In this document: positions 53,852 to 64,000 of the stretch, in pieces | Layout of the letters: the number at the start of each line of letters is the position of its first letter | Numbering within the stretch: the first letter of the stretch is position 1 | Source: Acidobacteriota bacterium | Lineage (GTDB): Bacteria; Acidobacteriota; Terriglobia; Bryobacterales; Bryobacteraceae | NCBI GenBank assembly: GCA_018268935.1 | Contig: JAFDVS010000027.1 | Location: forward strand, 16,751-80,750 | Reading direction: 5' to 3' | Length of the DNA stretch: 64,000 nt | Program-made: the position numbers and the translations under genes | Notes under the pieces: generated by a model | The model's input: only the letters and a program-made list of their open reading frames with translations | The model's database searches: none | Told to the model about the DNA's origin: nothing

Positions 53852-55396
53852 TCACTGTTTTTCAATCGCCAGGATCTGGATCGACCCGCTGATCTCGTTG
53901 GAAACGATCAGGAGCGGTTGGTTGTTCGGGGCGTCGGCCGCGGGAATGAAGAGAACGCCCTCCGGGCCGAGGTCGTCGTCGGCGGATACTTTGTCCCGTA
54001 ACAGCCGGTTGTTCCAGTATTGGATGTGCTTCGGACTCTTCGGCTCCGTCACATCATAAACCATCACTCCGCCCATCCGTTCCAGTCCGATAAAGGCGTA
54101 AGTGCGCCCGTCGATCACGCCCACAGCGATGCCTTCGGGTTCAGGCCCTTTACCCGCGCTGCGCGAATCGAAGGTGTCGGAATCGTTGCTCGCATTGAAC
54201 CGTGTGGGATAGGCCTTGGCGGTGATTTCTTCGAATTCCGAGCCGCTGTCATAAACAATAGCGCCCGTAGTGCTGCGAATCGAAAACGACCGCGCGCCAA
54301 AGGCATAGAGTGCGTCATAATCGCCGTCGTTGTCCGTATCGCCAAGGGTCTTGGTGACACGCAGCCGGCCCATCTGGGCATTCGCTTTGAGCGCGTCGCC
54401 ATTGGGGAACGCAGTAGCGTCAAGCTTCAATTCGCTGACGCGCACTTCTTCATTGAAACCGGTGTACGCGCGGCTATCGCCTTCGTTCGCCATCACCAGA
54501 TAGGTCTCTCCACCCGCGGTGAACGTGGCGATGGCATCCGGCATATACACCCCGAACAGCGGCCAGTTGGCGAGGTTGATCTGGTTGTCGCGGTCGCTTA
54601 CGTCGAGTTTGTTCGCCGCCAGCGAATGGTCCTTGAACCCAAGCCCGATGAGCCGCGTCACCTTCGCCGTGGCAATATCCACTACCGCGACCGCGTTGGC
54701 TTCCTGGATCGTCACATAGGCAGTCTTGCTATCCGCCGAGACGGCAATGTACTCCGGCTCAAAATCCTGCGCCGCCGTCGACCCGGGCCCGAAGACGCGG
54801 ATTGATGGATCCAGTTTCGCCCCGTTGAACTCGGTGAAGCTTACGGTGCGCACATCGCTCTGGCTGAGGAAACCAACAGGCTTGCCCATGTCTACTATGC
54901 TCACCGAACCTTCCGGGTCGATCTTGTAATCATCGCTCGGCTCACCCTCGTTGGCGATCAGCAGAAAGCGCCCGTCGGGTGTGAACGTCAGCATGTCGGG
55001 CAGGGCGCCGATCGTCAGGCGGCGCAGCAGATTGCCGTCGGTGTCGAAAAAGACGACGGAACCGGGATCGGTTTTCGGTGTCGCCTCCACTGCGGCGGCG
55101 ATGATGCCTCCGCGAATAGCCACACTATTGGCGCCTCCGCCGTAAGGAGCCGTGGGAATGCTGAACAGCTTCACTGGCCGCGCAGGATTCGAAAGATCCA
55201 CCACGTCGATGGATTTCGTCCCGCCGTTGACCGTGAACAGGCGTTGCGTGGTCGGTTCGTAGGCGGAGATCTCCGCTCCTCCCGAATTGTACATTCCCGT
55301 GGCGACGCGGCCGATCTGGCGCAAACGGATTTGCCCCGGGGCCGTATGTGAAAGTGTCAGCACGATTACGAGGGTCGAGAGCACAGTGGTTTTCAT
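53852..55396 (-). CDS. Secreted choice-of-anchor I / LVIVD-type propeller protein
   Basis: About 514 residues with a signal peptide (KTTVLSTLVIVLTLSHTAPGQ). The propeller contains TVNGGTKSIDVVDLSNPARPVKL, LTFTPDGRFLLIANEGEPSDDY, EYIAVSADSKTAYVTIQEANAVAVVDI and KGPEPEGIAVGVIDGRTYAFIGLERMGGVMVYD, the choice-of-anchor I signature. Some members sit next to alkaline phosphatases or esterases, but none is here. ATG at 55396 gives a clean signal peptide; an in-frame ATG at 55468 does not. It converges on the receptor gene across the terminator. Confidence 0.85.
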   Translation of the reverse strand: MKTTVLSTLVIVLTLSHTAPGQIRLRQIGRVATGMYNSGGAEISAYEPTTQRLFTVNGGTKSIDVVDLSNPARPVKLFSIPTAPYGGGANSVAIRGGIIAAAVEATPKTDPGSVVFFDTDGNLLRRLTIGALPDMLTFTPDGRFLLIANEGEPSDDYKIDPEGSVSIVDMGKPVGFLSQSDVRTVSFTEFNGAKLDPSIRVFGPGSTAAQDFEPEYIAVSADSKTAYVTIQEANAVAVVDIATAKVTRLIGLGFKDHSLAANKLDVSDRDNQINLANWPLFGVYMPDAIATFTAGGETYLVMANEGDSRAYTGFNEEVRVSELKLDATAFPNGDALKANAQMGRLRVTKTLGDTDNDGDYDALYAFGARSFSIRSTTGAIVYDSGSEFEEITAKAYPTRFNASNDSDTFDSRSAGKGPEPEGIAVGVIDGRTYAFIGLERMGGVMVYDVTEPKSPKHIQYWNNRLLRDKVSADDDLGPEGVLFIPAADAPNNQPLLIVSNEISGSIQILAIEKQ

Positions 55397-55538
55397 GGGG
55401 ATATTGTGTTCCTGAGGCATGCCCAAGCTGCCAGAGCATGAATATGCGTTTTTCTGCATGCACGGCAAGTTTCTTATCTTGCCGCGGGAACATAACCACT
55501 GGATGACGGACGGGTGACGTTGCGGTAAACCGCCGGTA

Positions 55539-57026
55539 TTAAAAACTCACACCCCGCATATCGCCTTCCTTAAGAAACTTCATATGCATCGCGAAGGCGT
55601 GCTGGGCCGAGAACGGCTCGTGGCCTTTTCGGGCCGCGGCCAAGTAAGCCCGCAGGGGCTCTCGGTAATCGGGATGGGCGCATTTCTCGATGATGAGGTG
55701 CGCTCTCTGGTGCGGATCCTTGCCCCTCAGATCCGCCACCCCCCACTCGGTCGCCACCACCTGCACCGAGTGCTCACTATGGTCCATATGGCTGACCAGG
55801 GGGACGATTGTGGAGATCTTGCCGCCCTTTTGCGTCGAGGGGCAGGAGAAGAACGAAAGATACGCGTTGCGGGTGAAATCGCCCGACCCGCCGATCCCGT
55901 TCATCATCGTCTGTCCCATCACGTGCGTCGAGTTCACGTTGCCCCCGACGTCGATCTCAATGGCCGTGTTCATCGACACAATCCCCAACCGGCGCACGAT
56001 TTCGGGGTGGTTCGTGATCTCCTGCGGACGCATCAGAACCCGGCTACGGTAAAAGTCCAGGTTCGAATAGACACGCCGCATCATGTCGTCGCTTAGCGTA
56101 AACGCGCAGGTGGAAGCGAACTTCACACGGCCGCTTTCAAGCAGCGGAACCACTGAGTCCTGCAGCACTTCCGTGTACATTTCGAAGTCGGGAATGTCAG
56201 GGTGCTGCCCCAGCGCCCCAAGCACCGAGTTGGCAATATCGCCCACCCCCGATTGCAGCGGCAGAAAGGTTGACGGAATGCGCCCCGCGCGAATCTCATC
56301 CACAAGAAAATCGGCCACGTTCTGCCCGATCCGTTCCGTCACCGGCGTGGGCGGGCTGAATGCGCCGTTTTCGTCCGGCTGGTTCGTATACACAACACCC
56401 GCAATCTTTCTCGCATCCACTGAGCAGATCGGAGAACCCGCGCGGTCACTGGGGTGGAAAATCGGAATATCCTGGCGCGTGGGCGGGTCTTGCGGTTCGA
56501 AAATATCATGCATGCCCAGCAGGGCCGGCGGATGGCAGCTGTTGATCTCGATGAGAATCCTCTCCGCTTGATTGAGGTAAGTAGGCGTCGCTCCCACCGA
56601 AGTGGTGAGCACGATGCCCCCGCCCGACAGCACTTCCGCCGCTTCCACGATGCCCCAATGCACCGGCCCGAGAAAGCCGTACCGCACGTTCTGCGGTAGC
56701 AGCGACAAATGCATATCGACAAACCGCACCTTGCCTGAGTTGATCTGGGATCGCAGGGTCGGATCCGACTGATATGGCGTGCGGAAGCGGATCGCCTCCG
56801 CCTGCGACAGCGCGCCGTCCAGCGAAGGACCCGTCGAGGCGCCGGTCAGCACACCAATTTGAAATGGCTCTCCTTTGTCATGAAGAGCCTTGGCCTTTGC
56901 CGCTAGGGCAAAAGGAATAGCTTTCGGAGAGCCCGCGGGAGTGAATCCGCTAAAGCCGATTGTGGAGCCGTGCGCGATCATCTCGGCAGCTTCTTCGGCG
57001 CTTAGAACGGGGAAGGGAAGCGGCAT
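55539..57026 (-). CDS. Acetyl-CoA hydrolase/transferase family (succinyl-CoA:acetate CoA-transferase type)
   Basis: About 495 residues, the length of SCACT enzymes. HGSTIGFSGFTPAGSPKAIPFALA at the N-terminus, LQSGVGDIANSVLGAL, FEMYTEVLQDSVVPLLESG and NAYLSFFSCPSTQKGGKISTIVPL are family regions. It moves CoA between succinate and acetate or propionate. With the methylmalonyl-CoA operon nearby, it could close a propionate cycle by charging or releasing propionate. ATG at 57026 is the start. Confidence 0.9.
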   Translation of the reverse strand: MPLPFPVLSAEEAAEMIAHGSTIGFSGFTPAGSPKAIPFALAAKAKALHDKGEPFQIGVLTGASTGPSLDGALSQAEAIRFRTPYQSDPTLRSQINSGKVRFVDMHLSLLPQNVRYGFLGPVHWGIVEAAEVLSGGGIVLTTSVGATPTYLNQAERILIEINSCHPPALLGMHDIFEPQDPPTRQDIPIFHPSDRAGSPICSVDARKIAGVVYTNQPDENGAFSPPTPVTERIGQNVADFLVDEIRAGRIPSTFLPLQSGVGDIANSVLGALGQHPDIPDFEMYTEVLQDSVVPLLESGRVKFASTCAFTLSDDMMRRVYSNLDFYRSRVLMRPQEITNHPEIVRRLGIVSMNTAIEIDVGGNVNSTHVMGQTMMNGIGGSGDFTRNAYLSFFSCPSTQKGGKISTIVPLVSHMDHSEHSVQVVATEWGVADLRGKDPHQRAHLIIEKCAHPDYREPLRAYLAAARKGHEPFSAQHAFAMHMKFLKEGDMRGVSF

Positions 57027-57189
57027 AGTTTCAGCGATGATCCTGCAATTTACCGCCCGTATCTCACGTTCGGTATTGCCACTGGAAATCAATCACTTAG
57101 AGGAGCCACCACCGTGGCAGTGGTGTGTCTTCCCACGCAGTGCGGGTGGACAGGCCCAGCATTTGTCTTCGATATACTGGAAAATCCCG

Positions 57190-57945
57190 ATGCCAATTCT
57201 CTGGGTGCTATTCCTGTTCTGCGGCAACTCGCCGGCCGAGTGGACCCGGCGCGTCAGCACGGTATACGGCGATTCCACCAGCCCAGCCCCGCCGCAGCCA
57301 CTCGAGTATTTCCAATTAGACGCGCTCTTGCGCGATGACCGGGCGCTGGAGATGTGCGCCAGGTGCACCACGCCCGAGAAGTCCGCCATGCGCAAGAAGT
57401 ACGGCGTGGAGCCCAAGGTTTCGCGCATTGGCCGCGTGGCCGGTTTCGAAATCTTCGATATCTGGAGTTGCCCCGTAGCGCAGCCCCCCGGTAACTGCGG
57501 AGCGAAGTCGATTGTGGCGCGGACCGCGGAAGGTTATCGCGAGATTCTGTACTACATCCGTCCCCAGGTGGATGGACGGGTCAATCCTTCATTCCTCGTC
57601 AAGGCCGGTACGGAAACAATACTTGGCGCACGCGAATTCGTAGGCGGCAACCGCGGCCTCATGACCGAGTTCTACTTCTGGTTCGATGCCGAAGGCCCCC
57701 ACGAGGTGAACTACCGCGAGTTGTGGAAGGAAGTGGAATCCGTTCCCCTGCCGCAAGGGCTGCGTCTGTATGGCATCAACTTCGTCGACTTCAACGGGCA
57801 GGTTTCATTTCCCGCCATGCGGGTGCGCGTCCCTCTGCGTGACACCAATGCGTCGCTTTGTTGCGCCGAGGGCGCTGTGGAAGTGGACTTTCGCTTCGAG
57901 CGTGGCCGGTTGATTCCAACCGGGAAGCGATACCTCCCTAAGTAG
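57190..57945 (+). CDS. Hypothetical exported protein
   Basis: 251 residues with a short signal peptide (PILWVLFLFCGNSPAEW). No family recognised. It has six or seven cysteines (CARCT, WSCPV, GNCG, LCCAE), which may form disulfides in the periplasm, and a beta-rich C-terminus. TATACT at 57173-57178 is a good -10 hexamer eleven bases before the ATG. It is divergent from the CoA-transferase and overlaps meaB at its 3' end by eight bases. Confidence 0.65.
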   Translation: MPILWVLFLFCGNSPAEWTRRVSTVYGDSTSPAPPQPLEYFQLDALLRDDRALEMCARCTTPEKSAMRKKYGVEPKVSRIGRVAGFEIFDIWSCPVAQPPGNCGAKSIVARTAEGYREILYYIRPQVDGRVNPSFLVKAGTETILGAREFVGGNRGLMTEFYFWFDAEGPHEVNYRELWKEVESVPLPQGLRLYGINFVDFNGQVSFPAMRVRVPLRDTNASLCCAEGAVEVDFRFERGRLIPTGKRYLPK

Positions 57946-58930
57946 GGTTGCGGTGAAACAGCGCCAGCAGCCGGCGGGCGGCGGCCGAAGGAGAGACGTG
58001 GCCTTCCCGCACCTCGCGCTCCAGACTGGGAAGCGCGGCGGCCACCGCGGGGTGACGGCGAAATTCCGACTCCAGTTGATCCTGCAGTTGGGAGCGCATC
58101 CAATCGAGCGATTGCTGGCGCCGGCGTTCCGCTTTAGCTCCGCTTGCGGTCTGCTGCGCTTCGTGTTCGCGGATGATCTGCCAGATGGAGCCGATATTTT
58201 CGCCGCTCAGCGCCGAGCAGGCGATCGTGCGCGGTTGCCACCCGTCTTGCGCCGGGCGAAACAGATGGAGCCCAAAAGCGTACGCCTGACGAGCCTGTTC
58301 CGCCCGTGCCCGGTTATCCCCATCGGCTTTATTCACGGCTACCAGATCCGTCATCTCCAGAATCCCGCGTTTCATTCCCTGCAATTCGTCTCCGGCGCCC
58401 GGGATCAGCAGCAGCAGAAAGAAATCTGTCATGGAGCGTAGCGTAACCTCTGACTGCCCTACGCCGACCGTTTCAATGAAGACATTCCGATAGCCGGCGG
58501 CTTCGAGCAACAGAATCGCTTCCCTTGTCCGGCGCGCCACTCCTCCCAGGTGCCCGCGCGATGGCGAGGGCCGTAGAAACGCCCGCGGTTCAGCGGCGAG
58601 GCGTTCCATCCGCGTCTTATCTCCGAGAATACTCCCTCCGGAAATCGGGCTCGAAGGATCGATCGAGAGTACGGCAAGATTCTCATCCTGCTCTTCGATC
58701 AGGTGCATCCCGATCGCATCGAGAAACGTGGATTTCCCGGCCCCTGGTGGTCCGGCCACCCCGATGCGCCGCGAATTGCCGCTATGTGGGAGACACGCTT
58801 CCAGCACCTCTTCCGCCAGCGCCCGATCCGAAGCGAGGTCACTCTCGATGAGCGTAATGGCGCGTGCCAGCGTAGTGCGCTGGTTGGCCAGAATGCCCTC
58901 GGTATATTGCGCAACGGAGAGGCGTTTCAT
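57938..58930 (-). CDS. meaB: Methylmalonyl-CoA mutase-associated GTPase MeaB
   Basis: About 330 residues. The G3E GTPase motifs are in order: Walker A GPPGAGKST, SIDPSSPISGGSILGDKTRM, IETVGVGQSE, and NKADGDN for guanine binding. It loads and protects the B12 cofactor of the mutase encoded just upstream. ATG at 58930 fits the family N-terminus (KRLSVAQYTEGILANQRTTLARAITLIES). It is the last gene of the operon. Confidence 0.94.
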   Translation of the reverse strand: MKRLSVAQYTEGILANQRTTLARAITLIESDLASDRALAEEVLEACLPHSGNSRRIGVAGPPGAGKSTFLDAIGMHLIEEQDENLAVLSIDPSSPISGGSILGDKTRMERLAAEPRAFLRPSPSRGHLGGVARRTREAILLLEAAGYRNVFIETVGVGQSEVTLRSMTDFFLLLLIPGAGDELQGMKRGILEMTDLVAVNKADGDNRARAEQARQAYAFGLHLFRPAQDGWQPRTIACSALSGENIGSIWQIIREHEAQQTASGAKAERRRQQSLDWMRSQLQDQLESEFRRHPAVAAALPSLEREVREGHVSPSAAARRLLALFHRNPT

Positions 58931-58954
58931 CGGGGCTCGAAGGTCCGCGTGGTG

Positions 58955-59021
58955 GGCCACAGATACCCATAAACGCACACCGATTTGTTCGATCCGCGTT
59001 GATCTGTGTTCCTCTGTGGCC
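58955..59021. repeat. Inverted repeat between mutB and meaB
   Basis: GGCCACAGA (58955-58963) is an exact inverse complement of TCTGTGGCC (59013-59021). The bases between include GATCCGCGTTGATCTGTGTT, which resembles short intergenic repeats often seen in bacterial genomes. It may be an extragenic repeat or an RNA stem that adjusts meaB expression. Confidence 0.45.
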
Positions 59022-59036
59022 AAAAAAGAAACAGCC

Positions 59037-61099
<2,063 letters not shown>

Positions 61100-61103
<4 letters not shown>

Positions 61104-62374
61104 ACGTGGACTCCCAGACGGTTCTGCCAGTGTTCCAGCGTCTCCGGCAAATTGCTGCCCAGGTGAATGAAGCCGGCCACGCCCGCCGCTTCAAGCGCGG
61201 CAACATGTTCCTTGGGATAACCGGCGATAATGACCGGCATGGTGGCCTCGGATAGCACCCGCGGAGCAAGTTCCGCGTACTCGCCATCGCTCGAACAGAG
61301 AATGACGAGATCCGCCGGCGCCAGCACAGAGCTTTCGCCGATGGCGAAGCCGGCGCATCCCAGAAAGTTGCGGCAGAAGGCCGCGCGCGCCTGGCTCATC
61401 TTCCGGTCGCCCTGTTGGAGCAGCAGCACGCTCGGGCAGGCATTGCCCGCCGCAATGTGGCGCGCCGTGCGCAGCCGGATGCGCTCAAAGACACCCGCCG
61501 CCCGCCAGGTAGTGGGAGGCGGTACCTGTAATGGCTCGTCGGGGTTCGGGTAATGATTGACGCCCACCAGCGTGGCCCGGCGTGTAGCGTAAGCATCCTC
61601 CTTTGCTTTGCGCGAAACCTCCAGCGCCTGATCCAATGCACCGGATAAATGAAACGTGGGAAAACCTCCCGCCGCTTCAATCTGCTGAAACCGCTTCCAG
61701 GCTTCGCCGGCCAGCATCGTCGTCAACGCTTCGATATACCAGGAGCCGGCCGCCGGGTCGGCCACCGCGTCGAGATGCGCTTCCTCGCGCAGGATGTGGA
61801 GGATGTTGCGCGCCAGATGCGGATCGATTCCGTCGGTGCGCACGGCAATCGTGTTCGCCCCGCCAATAACCGCGGCCAGCGTTTCCGCCGTCGCCCGCAG
61901 CAGGTTGTTGTGCGGATCGAGCGCGGACTTGTTCCAAAACGCCGTAGTGGCGTGAATGTGCAACGGGATTTCCGTCTCCGTCGCTTCGCACACCCTCGCC
62001 CACAGCGCGCGCATGGCGCGGTATTTGGCGATCTCCAGCAGGAACAGCGGTCCGGTGGCGAACTGGATGGTCAGCGGATGCGGCAAATGGACAACCGCGG
62101 CCGCCAGCGCGAAGGCGAGTTCCTCCACCGTGGTCGCGCCCTGGTCCTGGAAGGCGGCAGCGTCGATGTCGGCAACAGGCTCGGCCGTCTGCCAGGGTGT
62201 CATCCCGGACAGCGCCACCGGCGGCGGCGCCGTCTCCATCGTGTAATAGGGGCGCACCGCCAGCCCTTCGGGCGTCTTCCAGATCAGCTTCTTTCCGTAA
62301 TCCGCGCCCTTCAAATCGGCCAGAATCTGCGCTTCCCACGCCGCGGCCGGGACAGGCGGAAATGTGGCGCTCAT
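61100..62374 (-). CDS. mutA: Methylmalonyl-CoA mutase, small subunit
   Basis: 424 residues, matching the mutase barrel ([16 protein letters not shown] [15 protein letters not shown], then [11 protein letters not shown] and [26 protein letters not shown] segments). The C-terminal Rossmann-like part lacks DxHxxG, so it does not bind B12 and is structural. That is shorter than the roughly 600 residues of classical MutA. It overlaps the epimerase and mutB by four bases each. Confidence 0.92.
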
Positions 62375-62829
62375 GCGGGTTCCTCCACAATCTCAATCAG
62401 GTAGCCGAACGGCGCCGCCTCTGTCGACTTGGGATGGACAAAGAATACCGTGGTCCCGCGCGAGCCTTTGCGCGGAGCCGCGTCGATGATCTTGAACCCT
62501 GCCGCCCGCATCGCTTCGAATGCCTGCTGCGCGCTCCCAACGCGGTAGGCAATATGGGCGAAGCCCGCCCGGCCTCCGTTCTTCTCTATTTGCTTGGCAA
62601 CGGGCGAATCCGGAGTGAGCGGTTCCAGTAATTGAATCAGATTCGGCCCGTCGCCAATCTTCAGCAGCACCTCGCGCACCTGGTCTTTGCCCAGCACGTC
62701 TTCGCGATGAAATTCGGCAAAGCCGAGGGCGCGATAGGAAGCTACCTGTGCTTCAAGCTGGCCTTGCGGCACGGCGATGGCGACGTGATCCACAAACAGG
62801 ATTCCGGGTACTTCATTCAAAAGCGACAA
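62371..62829 (-). CDS. mce: Methylmalonyl-CoA epimerase
   Basis: A 152-residue VOC-fold enzyme. The metal ligands appear in FVDHVAIAV (His), LIQLLEP (Gln/Glu strand), GFAHIAYRV (His) and FGYLIEIVE (Glu). It converts (S)- to (R)-methylmalonyl-CoA between the carboxylase and the mutase. It overlaps the biotin-carrier gene by 17 bases and mutA by four. Confidence 0.93.
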   Translation of the reverse strand: MSLLNEVPGILFVDHVAIAVPQGQLEAQVASYRALGFAEFHREDVLGKDQVREVLLKIGDGPNLIQLLEPLTPDSPVAKQIEKNGGRAGFAHIAYRVGSAQQAFEAMRAAGFKIIDAAPRKGSRGTTVFFVHPKSTEAAPFGYLIEIVEEPA

Positions 62830-63193
62830 GAACTTGTCCTCCTTGGACGGCGTCGCCTGCCTTCACCGGCAGCGATGCGATCTTACCCGCGATGGGTGCG
62901 GTAATGTTGGTTTCCATTTTCATCGCTTCCAGCACCAGCAGCACGTCTCCGGGCTGTATCGTCTGACCCGGTTGCGCGAGCACGCGCGTCACGGTGCCGG
63001 CGATCGGACTGCGGCACACCTTATCTTCATTCTCAACGGGCGGGCCCCCTGCCGGGGCGGGAGGCGCCACCACGGGCGCCGCGCCGATGCGCGTCGGCGT
63101 GGGAGGCAGGTACACAGGCTGTTGCGGTTCGGGCTCGCTCGCCTCTACTTCCACTTCATACAGTTTGTCGTTGACTGTGATCTTGAGCTTCAT
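62813..63193 (-). CDS. Biotin carboxyl carrier protein of a methylmalonyl-CoA (de)carboxylase
   Basis: About 126 residues. The N-terminal strand [16 protein letters not shown] is followed by a Pro/Ala linker (about 25-50) and the biotinyl domain [41 protein letters not shown]. The Lys of EAMKM is the biotinylation site. It carries CO2 to or from the carboxyltransferase encoded upstream. ATG at 63193 is preferred over an earlier in-frame start at 63226. Confidence 0.92.
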   Translation of the reverse strand: MKLKITVNDKLYEVEVEASEPEPQQPVYLPPTPTRIGAAPVVAPPAPAGGPPVENEDKVCRSPIAGTVTRVLAQPGQTIQPGDVLLVLEAMKMETNITAPIAGKIASLPVKAGDAVQGGQVLVAFE

Positions 63194-63206
63194 GGACTGC
63201 CTCCTT

Positions 63207-63545
63207 CTACTCGTGGCGCACGGCAAGAGCGTGCGATGCCTGGATGCTGACCCGGCCCTGCTGCGCCCACGCCCCTGACCCGATGAGACGGATCTGGCGG
63301 ATGTGCGGCCGCTTGCCGAGAAACGCGGCGATGGCGGCGGAAATCACCAGCAGTACTTCTTCCGGAATGGCGTCTTCCTGCTCGATAGGAGCCGCCGGTG
63401 CTTCCGCAACGGGTTGGGGAATGGTAGCGCCTTCGGCAGACTGGGTGGGGCCTTCCAGGGCCGCCACACGCGCCCCCAGCGCGGCCACTTCCTTGCGCAG
63501 GGACTCCAGCGCTTCCAGCAATTGCGATTCGGTTGCGAGGTTCAT
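63207..63545 (-). CDS. Small accessory subunit of a methylmalonyl-CoA carboxyltransferase/decarboxylase
   Basis: 112 residues. An N-terminal coiled coil ([27 protein letters not shown]) leads to a Pro/Ala linker and a conserved tail ([45 protein letters not shown]). The tail resembles pieces found after carboxyltransferase subunits in transcarboxylase and sodium-pump decarboxylase operons. It probably tethers the carrier to the carboxyltransferase. The family call is by eye and by position. Confidence 0.65.
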   Translation of the reverse strand: MNLATESQLLEALESLRKEVAALGARVAALEGPTQSAEGATIPQPVAEAPAAPIEQEDAIPEEVLLVISAAIAAFLGKRPHIRQIRLIGSGAWAQQGRVSIQASHALAVRHE

Positions 63546-63562
63546 GGCGTTTCCGGCTTCCT

Positions 63563-64000
63563 TTACAGCGGAATCAGCCCGTGCTTCTTCGAGGGGCGGA
63601 ACTCCCGCTTGGCCTGCAGGTATTCGAGAGCCTGCGCCAGATGCTTGCGCGTGTTCGCCGGCTCGATCACGTCGTCCACCAGCCGCCGCGCCGCGGCCAC
63701 ATACGGCGTCGAGAAGGCACTCCGGTATTTCTCAATCAGCTCTTTGCGCTTGGCGGCTTTGTCTTCGGCTTCCGATATCTCCTTGCGGAACACAATCTCC
63801 GCCGCCCCTTCCGCCCCCATCACCGCGACTTCCGCCGTTGGCCAGGCAAAAACACGGTCTGCGCCCAGGTCTTTTGAGCACATCGCCAGGTGGGCCCCGC
63901 CGAAGCTCTTCCGCAGGATCACCTGGATCTTCGGTACCGTTGCCGCCGAGTACGCAAACAGCAGCTTCGCCCCGTGCCGGATGATGCCGCCGTATTCCTG
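63563..64000 (-). CDS. Methylmalonyl-CoA/propionyl-CoA carboxyltransferase subunit (C-terminal part)
   Basis: The gene enters from the right edge; about 145 residues of its C-terminus are visible. YGGIIRHGAKLLFAYSAATVPKIQV, then RKSFGGAHLAMCSKDLGADRVFAWPTAEVAVMGAEGAAEI and ARRLVDDVIEPANTRKHLAQAL are the biotin-dependent carboxyltransferase (MmdA/PccB) core, with the oxyanion-hole glycines. It moves CO2 between biotin and propionyl-CoA. First visible gene of the operon; its start is outside the window. Confidence 0.93.
   Translation of the reverse strand, partial: QEYGGIIRHGAKLLFAYSAATVPKIQVILRKSFGGAHLAMCSKDLGADRVFAWPTAEVAVMGAEGAAEIVFRKEISEAEDKAAKRKELIEKYRSAFSTPYVAAARRLVDDVIEPANTRKHLAQALEYLQAKREFRPSKKHGLIPL

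Overview
The window looks like chromosomal DNA of an acidobacterium, most likely Bryobacterales/Solibacteraceae. The grounds are the high-GC coding style, an Oar-like TonB receptor with an N-terminal carboxypeptidase-regulatory-like fold, a winged-helix/WD40-like hybrid regulator, CRTAC1/FG-GAP, choice-of-anchor I and PEP-CTERM proteins, and many TPR genes. This placement is inference from gene content, not from a marker-gene search.

Layout. 0-5.7 kb: a coiled-coil protein, an ArsR-type regulator with a frameshifted two-domain SRPBCC gene, a PEP-CTERM FG-GAP protein, a two-gene ABC exporter and a secreted lectin-like protein. 5.8-14.6 kb: the rod-shape operon mreB-mreC-mreD-mrdA-rodA, then an RNase E/G whose S1 domain is split by about 460 low-complexity residues. 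14.6-16.5 kb: an M1 metallopeptidase, then tRNA-Ser(GGA).

16.59-21.86 kb is a compact integrative element inserted in the 3' end of tRNA-Ser. It carries a tyrosine integrase, a small putative DNA-binding protein, a rolling-circle-type replication initiator, three genes of unknown function, a serine recombinase and a 43-residue Cys-rich protein. A 21-bp att core is repeated at both ends. A 16-bp partial third copy lies at 22,588, so the island looks composite. Between the second and third copies sits a toxin-first toxin-antitoxin pair, and beyond it (22.6-23.7 kb) are four broken toxin or antitoxin genes.

23.7-31.3 kb: a PDZ/GAF/SpoIIE phosphatase, a WD40 protein, an ECF sigma/anti-sigma/Spy-like set, a TPR protein and the glnB-amtB nitrogen pair. 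31.5-38.9 kb: a frameshifted ceramidase-like gene, TPR proteins, a Tat-exported Gfo/Idh/MocA oxidoreductase, an HpcH/HpaI aldolase, a toroid-fold protein and a kelch protein. 38.9-47.0 kb: a probable operon with an FG-GAP/ASPIC protein, a DapA-like aldolase, an enolase-superfamily dehydratase, a 2-hydroxyacid dehydrogenase, a PL8 polysaccharide lyase and another FG-GAP protein. This suggests uronic-acid polysaccharide breakdown. 47.1-53.8 kb: a pentapeptide-repeat protein, then a ToxR-like regulator divergent from the TonB receptor, with three direct repeats at exact 11-bp spacing between them. 53.9-64.0 kb: a choice-of-anchor I protein, a CoA-transferase, a secreted hypothetical protein, and a minus-strand operon for propionyl-CoA/methylmalonyl-CoA/succinyl-CoA interconversion (carboxyltransferase, small subunit, biotin carrier, epimerase, mutA, mutB, meaB) that runs off the right edge.

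No CRISPR array or rRNA was seen. Many genes overlap or abut, and several starts are preceded by a TAnnnT-type -10 hexamer only 6-11 bases upstream, which suggests very short or leaderless 5' ends.
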